The position numbers and the translations under genes were made by a program. 64,000 bases of DNA from Herbiconiux sp. GTDB lineage: Bacteria > Actinomycetota > Actinomycetes > Actinomycetales > Microbacteriaceae. Under the pieces are notes generated by a model. That model did not search any database and had not been told where the DNA came from. It saw only the letters and a list, made by a program, of their open reading frames with translations. The stretch lies in assembly GCF_004297105.1 (NCBI RefSeq), contig NZ_SCVE01000012.1, positions 186,001-250,000 on the forward strand, read 5' to 3'. Shown here piece by piece: positions 44,735 to 53,188 of the stretch. The stretch's first letter is position 1. Each line of letters starts with the position of its first letter.

Positions 44735-45439
44735 ATGTCGATCGCACACCTTGACACCCGCCCCTCCACTCTCTCGACCGTCACGCCGCTGAAGCGGGTC
44801 GAGCAGATCACCCCCGCTCCCCACATCCGCGCGGTGCCCGAAGGCACCGAGGCCCGCGGCTTCGTTCTCTACGTGGGCATCGACGAAGCCAAGGCCGCCG
44901 CCGACGGCACCGACCTCGGCCGCATCGTCGAAGCCCTCAAGGCCCTCGCCGCCGAGATCGCCCCCTCCTCGAGCACGTACGCCGCCGTGGCACTCGCCCC
45001 CCGCGGTGCGGGCGGCCGCGACGTCGACGTGGTGCGCCTCGCCCTGCAGGACCCGGCGGCGCTGGCCAAGCACCGCCAGGTTCCGGATGCCGACGACCGC
45101 GCCCGCGACGGAGTGGTGGTCGACCTCTCCCGCAAGCGGGTGCTGCTCGACAATGAGACGGCGAACCTCACCTACAAGGAGTTCGAGCTGCTGCAGTACC
45201 TCGTGCTGCGCGAGGGCCGCACCATCGAGCGCGCCGAGCTGATCAGCGCCCTGTGGAGCGCGGGCGACGACGAGGTGCCGAACGAGCGCACGATCGACGT
45301 GCACGTGCGGCGCCTGCGCTCGAAGCTCGGCGACTACGAAGACATCGTGCGCACCGTGCGCGGCGTGGGCTACCGCTTCGACCGCCACGCGGACGTGTCG
45401 GTTCGGCACAGTTCTACTCCGTCTCCCGATCTCTTTTAG
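44735..45439 (+). CDS. Winged-helix regulator without receiver domain
   Basis: A 234-residue protein whose C-terminal about 95 residues are an OmpR/PhoB effector domain (GVVVDLSRKRVLLDNE then YKEFELLQYLVLREGR then ERTIDVHVRRLRSKLGDYEDIV). The N-terminal 130 residues are not a response-regulator receiver: no Asp pocket, instead GFVLYVGIDEAKAAADGTDLG and YAAVALAPRGAGGRDVDVVRLAL, which I cannot assign. It may sense a ligand or a protein. A Cys-rich leader ORF lies in the 377-bp space upstream. Confidence 0.82.
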   Translation: MSIAHLDTRPSTLSTVTPLKRVEQITPAPHIRAVPEGTEARGFVLYVGIDEAKAAADGTDLGRIVEALKALAAEIAPSSSTYAAVALAPRGAGGRDVDVVRLALQDPAALAKHRQVPDADDRARDGVVVDLSRKRVLLDNETANLTYKEFELLQYLVLREGRTIERAELISALWSAGDDEVPNERTIDVHVRRLRSKLGDYEDIVRTVRGVGYRFDRHADVSVRHSSTPSPDLF

Positions 45440-45555
45440 AGATCGGGAGACGCTGCGCCGCCGCCTCTGCGGCGCAGCTCGGCACACGTTGCCCGTCCCT
45501 TCCTTGAGACGCCTCTCACGGTGAAAAGCGACGTACACGCCGCCGCTTTTCACCG
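45421..45555. terminator. Three successive hairpins between convergent genes
   Basis: 45421-45451: 13-bp arms GTCTCCCGATCTC and complement around TTTTA, starting inside the regulator gene. 45452-45478: arms GCTGCGCCGC/GCGGCGCAGC around CGCCTCT, whose inner 21 nt equal those of the upp hairpin. 45519-45555: 12-bp arms CGGTGAAAAGCG/CGCTTTTCACCG around 13 nt. Confidence 0.82.
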
Positions 45556-45596
45556 CGCCGCAGGGGCTTCGCAGGGCATTGCTCCTTTGCTTTTCC

Positions 45597-46910
45597 TTAA
45601 TAGCTGGTGTGGCGTTCGGCTCGTAGGGCGGGGAGGTAGAGGAGGGCGCCGAGGATGCTGAAGGTGCCTGCCGCGATCATGGCTGTTGCCGGGGTGGTCG
45701 CTTCGGCGAGTGGCGTGAGGGCCAGGAGGCCGAGGCTGTAGGCGCCGCCGGCCACCATGGAGTTCACCGACAGCACCGTGGCGCGGTTCGCCGCGACCGC
45801 CTGGCGGTGCAGGAGGGTGCTGTGCATCGGTCCCGCGGCACCGTGGGTGGCGTACGCCAGCCAATAGCCCGCCACGAGGCCTGGCAGACCCGCCGCCACA
45901 CCCATCAGCACGACGAAGGCGCCGTTCAGCACGCGGGCCACGATCGCGGTCCACGCCACGCCGATCCATCGGCTCGCGAAGCCCGCCACTGCGGAGCCCG
46001 CCGCGAACACGGCCCAGGCCACGGCCGACATCGGGCCGAAGAGCGCGCCCGCGGCATCCTCGCCCCCGACGAGTTCGGCCAGGCGGATGGGCGTGAGCGT
46101 CTCGAAGGCGATCATCGCGATGCTCCAGAACACCTCGACGAGCACGAGCGCCCGCAGCACCCGCGAGCCGCCCACCACGCGCACGCCCTCGACCACCGCC
46201 GCCGGGGCGCCGCGCACCGCCCGGCCGACCGTGCCACGCGCTGCGTGCAGAATCACTTCGATGCGGGCCGCCGCACGGCGCGAGTCCGACGCGTCGCCGT
46301 TCGGTTTCCCCGTATCCGTCGCTCCTGACTCACGCACGAGCAGCGCCGTCAGCAGCGTGTGACCCGCGGAGAGCACCGCGGCCATCACGAACGGCGGCAC
46401 CAGGGCAGAGACCGCAGCGATCGGATGCCACGCCACGAGCGCTCCGCCGAGGAGCGCTCCCACCGCGATCGCGCCGCCGAGCACCGTGGCCGCCCGGCTC
46501 AGAGCGCGGTCGATGGGCACGTGCGGATCCGAGGCCTGGGCCGTGTCGACGTACCAGGCCTCGAGCGGCCCGGAGTCGAGCGCCCGGAACACGCCCTGCA
46601 GCACCATGGCGATGGCGAACATCCAGAACATGTCGGCCACGACGAAGAGCACCGTCGACAGCACCGCCAGCACCCCGGATGCCACCAGCAACGGCCGGCG
46701 GCCGATCGAGTCGGCGAGGCCACCCGTCGGCAGCTCGAGCCCCAGCACCACGAATCCCTGCACCGACAGAAGCACTCCGAGCTGCACCAGGGTGATGCCT
46801 CGCTCGAGCGGCAACAGCAGGGTGAGCCCGAAAGTGAGGCCGACGGGGAGCCAGCGTGTGGTGGTGAGGATCAGCAGGCGCCGTTCCGCCTGCGCGGCGG
46901 TCAGGATCAC
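45597..46910 (-). CDS. MFS transporter
   Basis: A 437-residue, about 12-TM transporter: LPTGGLADSIGRRPLLVASG is motif A after TM2. Arg/Ala-rich central loop (about 200-235). The GTG start overlaps the stop of the ArsR-like gene (GTGA), so pump and regulator are co-translated; efflux of a toxic compound sensed by that regulator is the likely role. Confidence 0.86.
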   Translation of the reverse strand: MILTAAQAERRLLILTTTRWLPVGLTFGLTLLLPLERGITLVQLGVLLSVQGFVVLGLELPTGGLADSIGRRPLLVASGVLAVLSTVLFVVADMFWMFAIAMVLQGVFRALDSGPLEAWYVDTAQASDPHVPIDRALSRAATVLGGAIAVGALLGGALVAWHPIAAVSALVPPFVMAAVLSAGHTLLTALLVRESGATDTGKPNGDASDSRRAAARIEVILHAARGTVGRAVRGAPAAVVEGVRVVGGSRVLRALVLVEVFWSIAMIAFETLTPIRLAELVGGEDAAGALFGPMSAVAWAVFAAGSAVAGFASRWIGVAWTAIVARVLNGAFVVLMGVAAGLPGLVAGYWLAYATHGAAGPMHSTLLHRQAVAANRATVLSVNSMVAGGAYSLGLLALTPLAEATTPATAMIAAGTFSILGALLYLPALRAERHTSY

Positions 46911-47497
46911 TCGGGCAGAACGCTTGCGGGATCGACCGGGCTGGTGTGCACCACGACGAACACACGCCGGGCCCGCTCGTCACCCTCTCCAGCCGTCCGA
47001 TACCGCGCGATGACGGCCGAGACCTCGCCGGCCATCGCCTCGGCCTGCTCGGGCGTCACCGTCACGACCGAATCGGACAGCCCGAGACGGTCGACCCACT
47101 CCGCCGGCCAGTGGTGCTGGGCGTCGAGCCACGCCTCGGCCCGGTGTGCGAACTGGCGCACATAGTCACGCTCGAGCCATCCCAGTGCCGTCTGCGCATC
47201 GTCGTCGTGGGCGAAGTCGGAACTCACCCAGCTGTGGAATTCGGTCGATGCACGCCACACCCGCCGTTTACCGACACCGTCGCCGGTGTCGGTGACGAGC
47301 CCCACACCCTCGAGGGCGCGGAGGTGATAACTGGTGGCGCCGGTGTTCGTGACCAGAGCTGTGGCGAGTTCGGTGGCCGTCGCCGGCCCGTGCAGTCGTA
47401 GCCGGCTCAGGATGCGCGAGCGCAGAGGATGCGCGAGCACGCGCACCGCCTTCTCATCGAGGCGGAGGCCGGTATACGAGGCATCATCGTGAGGCAT
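46907..47497 (-). CDS. ArsR-like winged-helix regulator
   Basis: A 196-residue regulator: EKAVRVLAHPLRSRILSRLRLHGPATATELATALVTNTGATSYHLRALEGVGLV (residues about 14-67), wing KRRVWRAST, then a helical domain with WLERDYVRQFAHRAEAWLDAQ. ATG 47497 is preferred over 47545 because the latter falls inside a long operator-like palindrome. It probably represses its own operon with the MFS gene. Confidence 0.86.
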   Translation of the reverse strand: MPHDDASYTGLRLDEKAVRVLAHPLRSRILSRLRLHGPATATELATALVTNTGATSYHLRALEGVGLVTDTGDGVGKRRVWRASTEFHSWVSSDFAHDDDAQTALGWLERDYVRQFAHRAEAWLDAQHHWPAEWVDRLGLSDSVVTVTPEQAEAMAGEVSAVIARYRTAGEGDERARRVFVVVHTSPVDPASVLPE

Positions 47498-47517
47498 GGA
47501 GACAGCATGCCATGCCT

Positions 47518-47550
47518 GATTTGTGTGCACAAGTATTCTGCACACAAATC
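47518..47550. promoter_or_regulatory. Operator palindrome of the ArsR-like/MFS operon
   Basis: Perfect 12-bp arms GATTTGTGTGCA and TGCACACAAATC around nine bases, 21-53 bp upstream of the regulator start. It covers the likely -10 region and fits an autorepressor site. Confidence 0.7.
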
Positions 47551-47603
47551 ATGCTCTCCCGACGTCGTGTGACCTTTCCGAGGCTTTTGACCGGTCGCGA
47601 CGG

Positions 47604-48500
47604 TCAGGTGGCGGTTGTCGAGGCGAGGGGGAAGGTGGTGTGAGTGAGTTCTTCGGAGACCACCCAGAGGTGGCGTGCGAGCTGAACGTCATGCGCTGCC
47701 GCTGAGCGGTTGACCAGGGTTGCGGGGCCACGGACTCCGAATCGGCTGGGGCCGGCGAAGGAGTCGCCGGGAACCTCGCCCGTGGTGGCGAGGAGAGTGG
47801 GGAGGGCTCCTCCTTCCGGACCGTGTGCCATCAGTGGGGTGGCGAGGGCGCTCAGGCGGTCGATGACGCGATTGCCGCTGGTGATGGTGAATCCTGTCGA
47901 GGCCCAGCCGGGATGGGCGGCGTTCGAGCGCACGAGTGACCCCGCATCCGTGAGGCGTCGTTGCAGTTCGGCCGTGAACAAGAGGTTTGCCAGCTTCGAC
48001 TGTCCGTAGGCACCGAATGGACGGTAGCGCCGGTGTTCCCACTGCAAGTCGTCGAAGTCAATGGACGCGGAGTTGTGCGCGGTGGACGTGACGGTCACGA
48101 CGCGGGCGGTGACGCGATCGATCAGGAGGTTCGTGAGGGCGAAGTGTCCGAGGTGGTTCACGCCGAACTGGCTTTCGAAGCCATCCCTGGTGGCCTGCCG
48201 GGTGCTGCTCATGGCCCCGGCGTTGTTGATCAGGTAGTCGATCGATCCGTCGAATCCGTCGGCGAATTCGCGCACCGAGGACAGCGACGACAGGTCCAGG
48301 CGGCGAGCTTCTGCGCCGGATCCGATCGCCTGCGCTGCGGCCCGGCCTTTCTCGAGGTCGCGGACCGCGAGGACCACCCGGGCACCCTTCGCGGAGAGCG
48401 CTGCCGCCGCCGCGTAACCGATACCGCTGTTGCCGCCCGTGATCACCGCCGTACGTCCGGTCTGGTCGGGAATGAGGGACGAAGAAGGGAGTCGTGTCAT
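47604..48500 (-). CDS. Short-chain dehydrogenase/reductase
   Basis: A 298-residue SDR oxidoreductase: cofactor motif AVITGGNSGIGYAAAAAL (18-35), NNAG (91-94), catalytic Ser in VTVTSTAHN and YGQSKLANLL with Tyr and Lys. It resembles the retinol-dehydrogenase-like atypical group; the substrate is unknown. ATG 48500 has TACTGT at -12 to -7. Divergent from a tetR gene that probably represses it. Confidence 0.88.
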   Translation of the reverse strand: MTRLPSSSLIPDQTGRTAVITGGNSGIGYAAAAALSAKGARVVLAVRDLEKGRAAAQAIGSGAEARRLDLSSLSSVREFADGFDGSIDYLINNAGAMSSTRQATRDGFESQFGVNHLGHFALTNLLIDRVTARVVTVTSTAHNSASIDFDDLQWEHRRYRPFGAYGQSKLANLLFTAELQRRLTDAGSLVRSNAAHPGWASTGFTITSGNRVIDRLSALATPLMAHGPEGGALPTLLATTGEVPGDSFAGPSRFGVRGPATLVNRSAAAHDVQLARHLWVVSEELTHTTFPLASTTAT

Positions 48501-48506
48501 GCCTCC

Positions 48507-48556
48507 ACAGTAGGCAGTGCCAACATTGTTGTCAATGACAACACACGCGGTAGGCT
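48507..48556. promoter_or_regulatory. Divergent leaderless promoters with a TetR operator
   Basis: The palindrome TGTTGTCAATGACAACA (48527-48543) lies between TACTGT (minus -10, 48507-48512) and TAGGCT (plus -10, 48551-48556), so one bound repressor would block both genes. Confidence 0.75.
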
Positions 48557-48562
48557 ATCCCT

Positions 48563-49171
48563 ATGGCAGACACCACTCCTTATCGACGGAGCAATCTCCG
48601 GGAGGCTCTTCTCGATCGAGCCATGATCGTTCTCGGTCACCGTGGCGCGGAAGCGTTGTCGCTTCGCGAGCTGGCGCGGGATCTCGGGGTCTCCCATGCA
48701 GCGCCGGCCCGGCATTTCGCCGACCGCCAGCGCCTGCTCCAAGCGCTGGCTGTTGAGGGATTTCACCAGCTCGCCGAGGAGATCTCCCGGGCGATCGCGT
48801 CGACACCCGAGCTGCAGGGCCAAGCGCGCCGGGTGGCGGGGGCTTACGTCGCCTTCGGGATCGAGAAGCCGAACCTTGTCGATGTCATGTTCCGGCACGA
48901 GAGCGAAGACGGTGAGGGGGTGATCGGGGCGAGCGCGGCCAAGACGTTCGAGCCCCTCCTGCAGCTTTTTCGCGACGCAGAACACGACGGGGTCGTGCCT
49001 GCCGGGGAGGCCGAAGTCACGGCCACGGTGTTCTTGGCGGCGCTTCAAGGGATCGCCGCGTTGGTGAATTGCGGCGTGGTGTCGCCGGACACCGTGCCTC
49101 ACCTCGTGGACAACGCCGTGCCCCGGTTCATCGCTTCGCCGGACGACAACGGGCGGGCTGTGCGCTCGTGA
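48563..49171 (+). CDS. TetR-family regulator
   Basis: A 202-residue regulator. HTH domain: REALLDRAMIVLGHRGAEALSLRELARDLGVSHAAPARHFADRQRLLQALAVEG (about 12-66), then a TetR_C-like ligand domain with the FLAALQGIAALV helix. ATG 48563 has TAGGCT at -12 to -7 (leaderless). It presumably controls the divergent SDR gene through the palindrome between them. Confidence 0.92.
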   Translation: MADTTPYRRSNLREALLDRAMIVLGHRGAEALSLRELARDLGVSHAAPARHFADRQRLLQALAVEGFHQLAEEISRAIASTPELQGQARRVAGAYVAFGIEKPNLVDVMFRHESEDGEGVIGASAAKTFEPLLQLFRDAEHDGVVPAGEAEVTATVFLAALQGIAALVNCGVVSPDTVPHLVDNAVPRFIASPDDNGRAVRS

Positions 49172-49223
49172 GCCGAGCCACCCCGCCACCTGAGGCCATG
49201 GCCTCATTACAGCTCGAGGCCGC

Positions 49224-50411
49224 TCAGCGCCCGGCGTCGTCCAGCACCTGTCCGAGCGCGTCCACGATCGCGGTTCCCCGGGGGTCGTCGGCCTCCATCC
49301 GGTTGGTGAGGAAGGCGAAGCCGATCTCATGTCGCCGGTCGGCGAAGGCCACCTGCCCGCCCGCACCGTCGTGGCCGAAGCTCTCGGCCCCGAGATAGCG
49401 GCGCGCTGCGGAATCGAGCTGGAACCCCATCCCCCAGCGCGGCCACGGCCCGGGGGCCGTGAAGTGCGGCGGCCCGGCGCTCTGCTCCCGGGTGGCGAGC
49501 TCGAGGGTCGCGTCATCCAGCAACCGTTGTCCGTTCGTGGCATGGACGGTGGCCGACCAGATCGTGGCGAGAGCCCGGGCGGAGGCGATCCCGCCGGCCC
49601 CCGGGATCTGGGCGGCCTGCACATCGGCGCGATTGAAACCATCGTCGTCCCCGACGAGTTCGGGAGGCAATGCGCCGCCGAGGGTCATCGCACGGCCGAG
49701 CCAATCGACATCGAGGTGTCGCGCCTCATCGGCCTGCCGAGCGGTGAGGTCGCGCAGCGTCGGCCCGACCACCAGGTGCGCGACATCCGCATGGCGCTCT
49801 TCGGGCAGACCCACCCAGGCATCGACCGCGAGCGGTGTGGTGACGAGCTGCCTCAGGTACTCGCCCGGGAGGAGACCGGTGACGCGACGCACCAGTTCTC
49901 CGGTGAGCCAGCCGTGCGTGATGGCGTGATAGCTCCAGGCCGCCCCGGGGTGCCAGAGCGGTTCCTGCGCCTCGAGCAGCGCGACGGCCCGGCTCCAGTC
50001 GAGGATGTCCTCCCGCGACCAGTCGACCCGAGGCGCCGACAGTCCCGCCCGGTGCGAGATGGCGTGCTTGACCTGTGTGGCCGACTTGCCCGCGACGGCG
50101 TATTCGGGCCAGTAGTCGGCGACCGGCGCCTCGTAGTCGAGGCGCCCCTCCTGCACGAGTCGCGCGAGGAGGATCGACATCACTCCCTTGGTGCAGGAGA
50201 AGATGACACTGGGGGTGTCGCCCGTCCACTCCCGGCCGGTGCGCGAATCGGCGACGCCCGTCCACAGATCCACGACGACCTCTCCGCGGTGGCGGATGCT
50301 CAGCGCCGCCCCGGTGCCGGCGTCCCCGTCGGCCGAGAGCCGGAACGCCTCGAGAACGGGCTCGAAGCCCGCGGCGACCGACCCTCCGATGTGCGCGCCC
50401 GTGCCGCTCAC
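49224..50411 (-). CDS. Serine hydrolase (beta-lactamase/esterase family)
   Basis: A 395-residue class C beta-lactamase-fold enzyme, EstB-like. The SxxK motif is SCTK (Ser72, Lys75), the Tyr motif lies in WSYHAITHGWL, and the late region FGHDGAGGQVAFAD supplies the HxG-type motif. No signal peptide, so it is cytoplasmic and more likely an esterase than a beta-lactamase. The GTG start overlaps the glycosidase stop (GTGA): last gene of the LacI-controlled sugar operon, perhaps removing acyl groups from the imported sugar. Confidence 0.85.
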   Translation of the reverse strand: MSGTGAHIGGSVAAGFEPVLEAFRLSADGDAGTGAALSIRHRGEVVVDLWTGVADSRTGREWTGDTPSVIFSCTKGVMSILLARLVQEGRLDYEAPVADYWPEYAVAGKSATQVKHAISHRAGLSAPRVDWSREDILDWSRAVALLEAQEPLWHPGAAWSYHAITHGWLTGELVRRVTGLLPGEYLRQLVTTPLAVDAWVGLPEERHADVAHLVVGPTLRDLTARQADEARHLDVDWLGRAMTLGGALPPELVGDDDGFNRADVQAAQIPGAGGIASARALATIWSATVHATNGQRLLDDATLELATREQSAGPPHFTAPGPWPRWGMGFQLDSAARRYLGAESFGHDGAGGQVAFADRRHEIGFAFLTNRMEADDPRGTAIVDALGQVLDDAGR

Positions 50412-51397
50412 CGCACGACCTCCGTGCGGCGGGCGACGAGTCGCCCGGTCTCGTCCCACTGCAGCGGCACCGGATCGGACAGCCGCCCGATGAATGATCC
50501 GCTCGAGCCGATGTTCTCGAAGCCGAGCAGCGCCCATCCCCCCTCGGGAAGGCTCACGGCCCGGCCGGCATACAGCTCGTCGCCGGTCACCGCGTGCGCG
50601 TCGCGCAAGGAGAGGAGCTCTCCCGAGAACAGTCCGCCCTCGGGCACGGCCAGCGCCCAGACGCCCCCGCGCTCGCCGACGCGTTCTCCGGCCAGGTGAG
50701 GCGAGTCGCACGAGAACAGCAGCGCCTGGCGCCCGTCGATCTCGACGAGTTGCAGCACCTCGAGGTGCGCGAAGCCCTCTCCCGGCGCGCTCAGGGGCTC
50801 GGCCACCCGCCAGCGGTGGAGGTCGGCCGAGATCGCGTGCCCGATCACGCCGCGGTCGCGGGGATCGACGCCGTCGGCGACCGATCGCGACCGAGCGGTG
50901 ATCAGCATGTGCCAGGCGCCGTCCGCGTCCTGCGCGATCCAGGGATCCCGCCAGGCCTCCTCGTGCCAGGTGCCGTCGGCGAGGGTCTCGTACCAGTCGG
51001 GATCGGCCGAGAGCGTCACGGCCGGGTCTTTCGTCCAGGTGTGGAGATCCGCCGAGGTGGCCGAGAGCACGGTCTCGATGTTGGTGCGCTCCTCCTCCGC
51101 CGGGAACCGCGACCCGGTGTAGAACATGCGCCACACGCCGGACGGATCGCGCAGGACGCTTCCGGTCCAGGTCGCGGTCGCGTCCGCGGCATCCGGGAGT
51201 CCGTGCTCGATCACCGGGCCGTGATCGGTCCAGGTGCGCAGGTCGGTCGACGTGGCGTGGCCGATGGCGGCGTTGCGGTGCCGCAGCTCCGGGTCACCGA
51301 GTTCCTTGGGCGCGTGGAGGTAGTAGAGGTGGAAGGTGTCACCCTCGCGGGCGGTCCAGAAGTCCCACACCCAGGCGTGCGGAAGGGAGAAGGTCAC
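50408..51397 (-). CDS. GH32/68/43-like five-bladed glycosidase
   Basis: A 329-residue protein of the furanosidase superfamily. Motifs: VWDFWTAREGDTFHLYYLHAP (nucleophile Asp), TWTGSVLRDPSGVWRMFYTG, EAWRDPWIAQDADG (RDP) and HLEVLQLVEIDGRQALLFSC (acid/base Glu). It lacks the C-terminal beta-sandwich of full GH32 enzymes and any signal peptide, so it acts on an imported oligosaccharide, plausibly a fructoside. GTG start seven bases after the permease stop. Confidence 0.8.
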   Translation of the reverse strand: MTFSLPHAWVWDFWTAREGDTFHLYYLHAPKELGDPELRHRNAAIGHATSTDLRTWTDHGPVIEHGLPDAADATATWTGSVLRDPSGVWRMFYTGSRFPAEEERTNIETVLSATSADLHTWTKDPAVTLSADPDWYETLADGTWHEEAWRDPWIAQDADGAWHMLITARSRSVADGVDPRDRGVIGHAISADLHRWRVAEPLSAPGEGFAHLEVLQLVEIDGRQALLFSCDSPHLAGERVGERGGVWALAVPEGGLFSGELLSLRDAHAVTGDELYAGRAVSLPEGGWALLGFENIGSSGSFIGRLSDPVPLQWDETGRLVARRTEVVR

Positions 51398-51404
51398 GGA
51401 GGTT

Positions 51405-52229
51405 CTAGCCTTTCACGGCACCCTGGAGCAGGGCGCCGATGAACTGTCGTTGGAAGATGATGTAGACGATGACGGTGGGCACCATGACCAGCAACGATGC
51501 CGCGAACAGCAAGGGCAGTGCATCGATGTACTGGCCCTGGAAGGCGCCGAGGGCGCCGGCCATTGTGCGCTTGTCGGGGTCGTCGATCATCACGAGGGGC
51601 AGCAGGAACTGGTTCCAGGTCCACAGGAACAGGAGGATCCCGAGCGCCGAGAGCGCCGGCCGGGCCAGGGGCAGCTGGATGCTGCGCAGCTCCTGCCAGA
51701 CGCTCGCTCCGTCGACCCGGGCCGCCTCGGAGATCTCGCGCGGCACGCCGACGAAGTGCGCCCGCATCCAGAACACGCTGAAGGGCATGTACAGACCGAT
51801 CAGGGGGAGGATCACGGCCCACTGGGTGTTGATGACGCCGTAGGAGGTGAGCTGGTAGTAGAGCGGGATCACGATCGCCTCGAACGGGATGGTGAGCCCG
51901 ACGATCATGCCGATCAGAACCACGCGGCCGCCGGGGATGCGCAGATTGCCCAGCGCGTACCCCGCGAGGGTGGAGAAGACCAGACACACGGGAACGACGA
52001 TCGCCACGATGAACAGGCTCGAGAGCATGAGCGTGCCGATGTTGCCGACCACGAAGGCCGTGACGAAGTTCTCCCAGTGCGGGTCGGTCGGCCACGCGAA
52101 GCCGTTCGGGATGCGATCGGGTGACTGCAGAGCAGCGGCGAGCATGCTCGCGAAGGGCAGCAGGGTGAGCAGCAGGATGACGACGAGCAGGATGCGCCCG
52201 ACGATCAGCTCGGTGCGGTTGACGATCAC
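51405..52229 (-). CDS. Carbohydrate ABC transporter permease (MalG type)
   Basis: A 274-residue, six-TM permease of the CUT1 family. The EAA loop reads EISEAARVDGASVWQELRSIQLPLARPALS. It pairs with the MalF-type permease. No ATPase gene lies in the operon, so a shared MsmK-like ATPase elsewhere must energise it. The GTG start overlaps the upstream stop (GTGA). Confidence 0.92.
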   Translation of the reverse strand: MIVNRTELIVGRILLVVILLLTLLPFASMLAAALQSPDRIPNGFAWPTDPHWENFVTAFVVGNIGTLMLSSLFIVAIVVPVCLVFSTLAGYALGNLRIPGGRVVLIGMIVGLTIPFEAIVIPLYYQLTSYGVINTQWAVILPLIGLYMPFSVFWMRAHFVGVPREISEAARVDGASVWQELRSIQLPLARPALSALGILLFLWTWNQFLLPLVMIDDPDKRTMAGALGAFQGQYIDALPLLFAASLLVMVPTVIVYIIFQRQFIGALLQGAVKG

Positions 52230-53188
52230 TGGTCACGCTCCCGGGAGAGTCTCTGGATGGGGATCACGATGATCAGCACGAACACGAGCAGCACGATGCC
52301 GAACGCCGAGGCGAGACCGACCTGGCTCTGCACGAAGGCGAGCCGGAAGATCGAGATGCCGGGCACGAGCGTGGTGGTGCCCGGGCCGCCCTTCGTGGTG
52401 GTGTAGATGATGTCGAAGGTGCTGAGCGCGGCGATCACCGTGATGGTCACCAGAACCGCGATCTCCTGACGGAGGCCGGGGAGGGTGACGGTGATGAACT
52501 CCCGGAACCAGCCTGCGCCGTCGAGGCGAACCGCTTCGTAGAGCGATCCGTCGATCTTGCCCATGCCGGTCAGCAGCAGCACGGTGCACAGCCCGGTCAG
52601 CACCCAGGAGCCGATGAGGCCCACCGCGGGCAGGGCCGTGTCGAACTCCCCCAGCCACGAGCGGGAGAGGAAGCCGAGCCCCACGGCATTCAGGATCGAG
52701 TTGATTGTTCCGGTCTGGGCGTACATCCACGACCAGGCGATGCCCGCCGCGACCAGCGGCACGATCTGCGGCAGGAAGAGGATGGTTCGCGAGGCGGTGG
52801 CGAACGGTCCCGGCTTCATGGTGCGCAGGAGGTTCGCCAGTGCGAGCCCGGCGACGATCGGGATGCCGGAGAAGAACAGAATGAGGATGAGGGCATTGAA
52901 GATCGGGGCGAGCAGCTCGGGGCTCGTGAAGATCTCCACGTAGTTGCCGATGCCCACCCAGGTGGACGCGCCGATGCCGTTCCACTTGTAGAACGAGTAC
53001 TGCACGGCCGTGATCAGGGGGTAGATCACGAAGCAGAGGTAGGCCAGCAGGGCCGGGAGGAGCATCAGCCAGCCGGCCAGGATCATCCGTCGGGCTGCGC
53101 GCCCCCGGCGCCGCCGGGGAGCACGGGCCGGCCCGGCCGGGGTGGTGCGAGCCACCCCGGCCGAGCTGCCTTGTCGCGTGGTCGTCAC
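52226..53188 (-). CDS. Carbohydrate ABC transporter permease (MalF type)
   Basis: A 320-residue permease: Arg-rich cytoplasmic N-terminus, six TM segments, and an EAA-type loop SLYEAVRLDGAGWFREFITVTLPGLRQ. CUT1 family partner of the MalG-type protein. GTG start overlaps the binding-protein stop. Confidence 0.92.
   Translation of the reverse strand: MTTTRQGSSAGVARTTPAGPARAPRRRRGRAARRMILAGWLMLLPALLAYLCFVIYPLITAVQYSFYKWNGIGASTWVGIGNYVEIFTSPELLAPIFNALILILFFSGIPIVAGLALANLLRTMKPGPFATASRTILFLPQIVPLVAAGIAWSWMYAQTGTINSILNAVGLGFLSRSWLGEFDTALPAVGLIGSWVLTGLCTVLLLTGMGKIDGSLYEAVRLDGAGWFREFITVTLPGLRQEIAVLVTITVIAALSTFDIIYTTTKGGPGTTTLVPGISIFRLAFVQSQVGLASAFGIVLLVFVLIIVIPIQRLSRERDQ

Noticed and set aside
49191..49206. 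TGAGGCCATGGCCTCA palindrome as terminator
   Set aside because: It is a perfect 16-bp palindrome between convergent genes but has no loop and no T-run; it could equally be chance.
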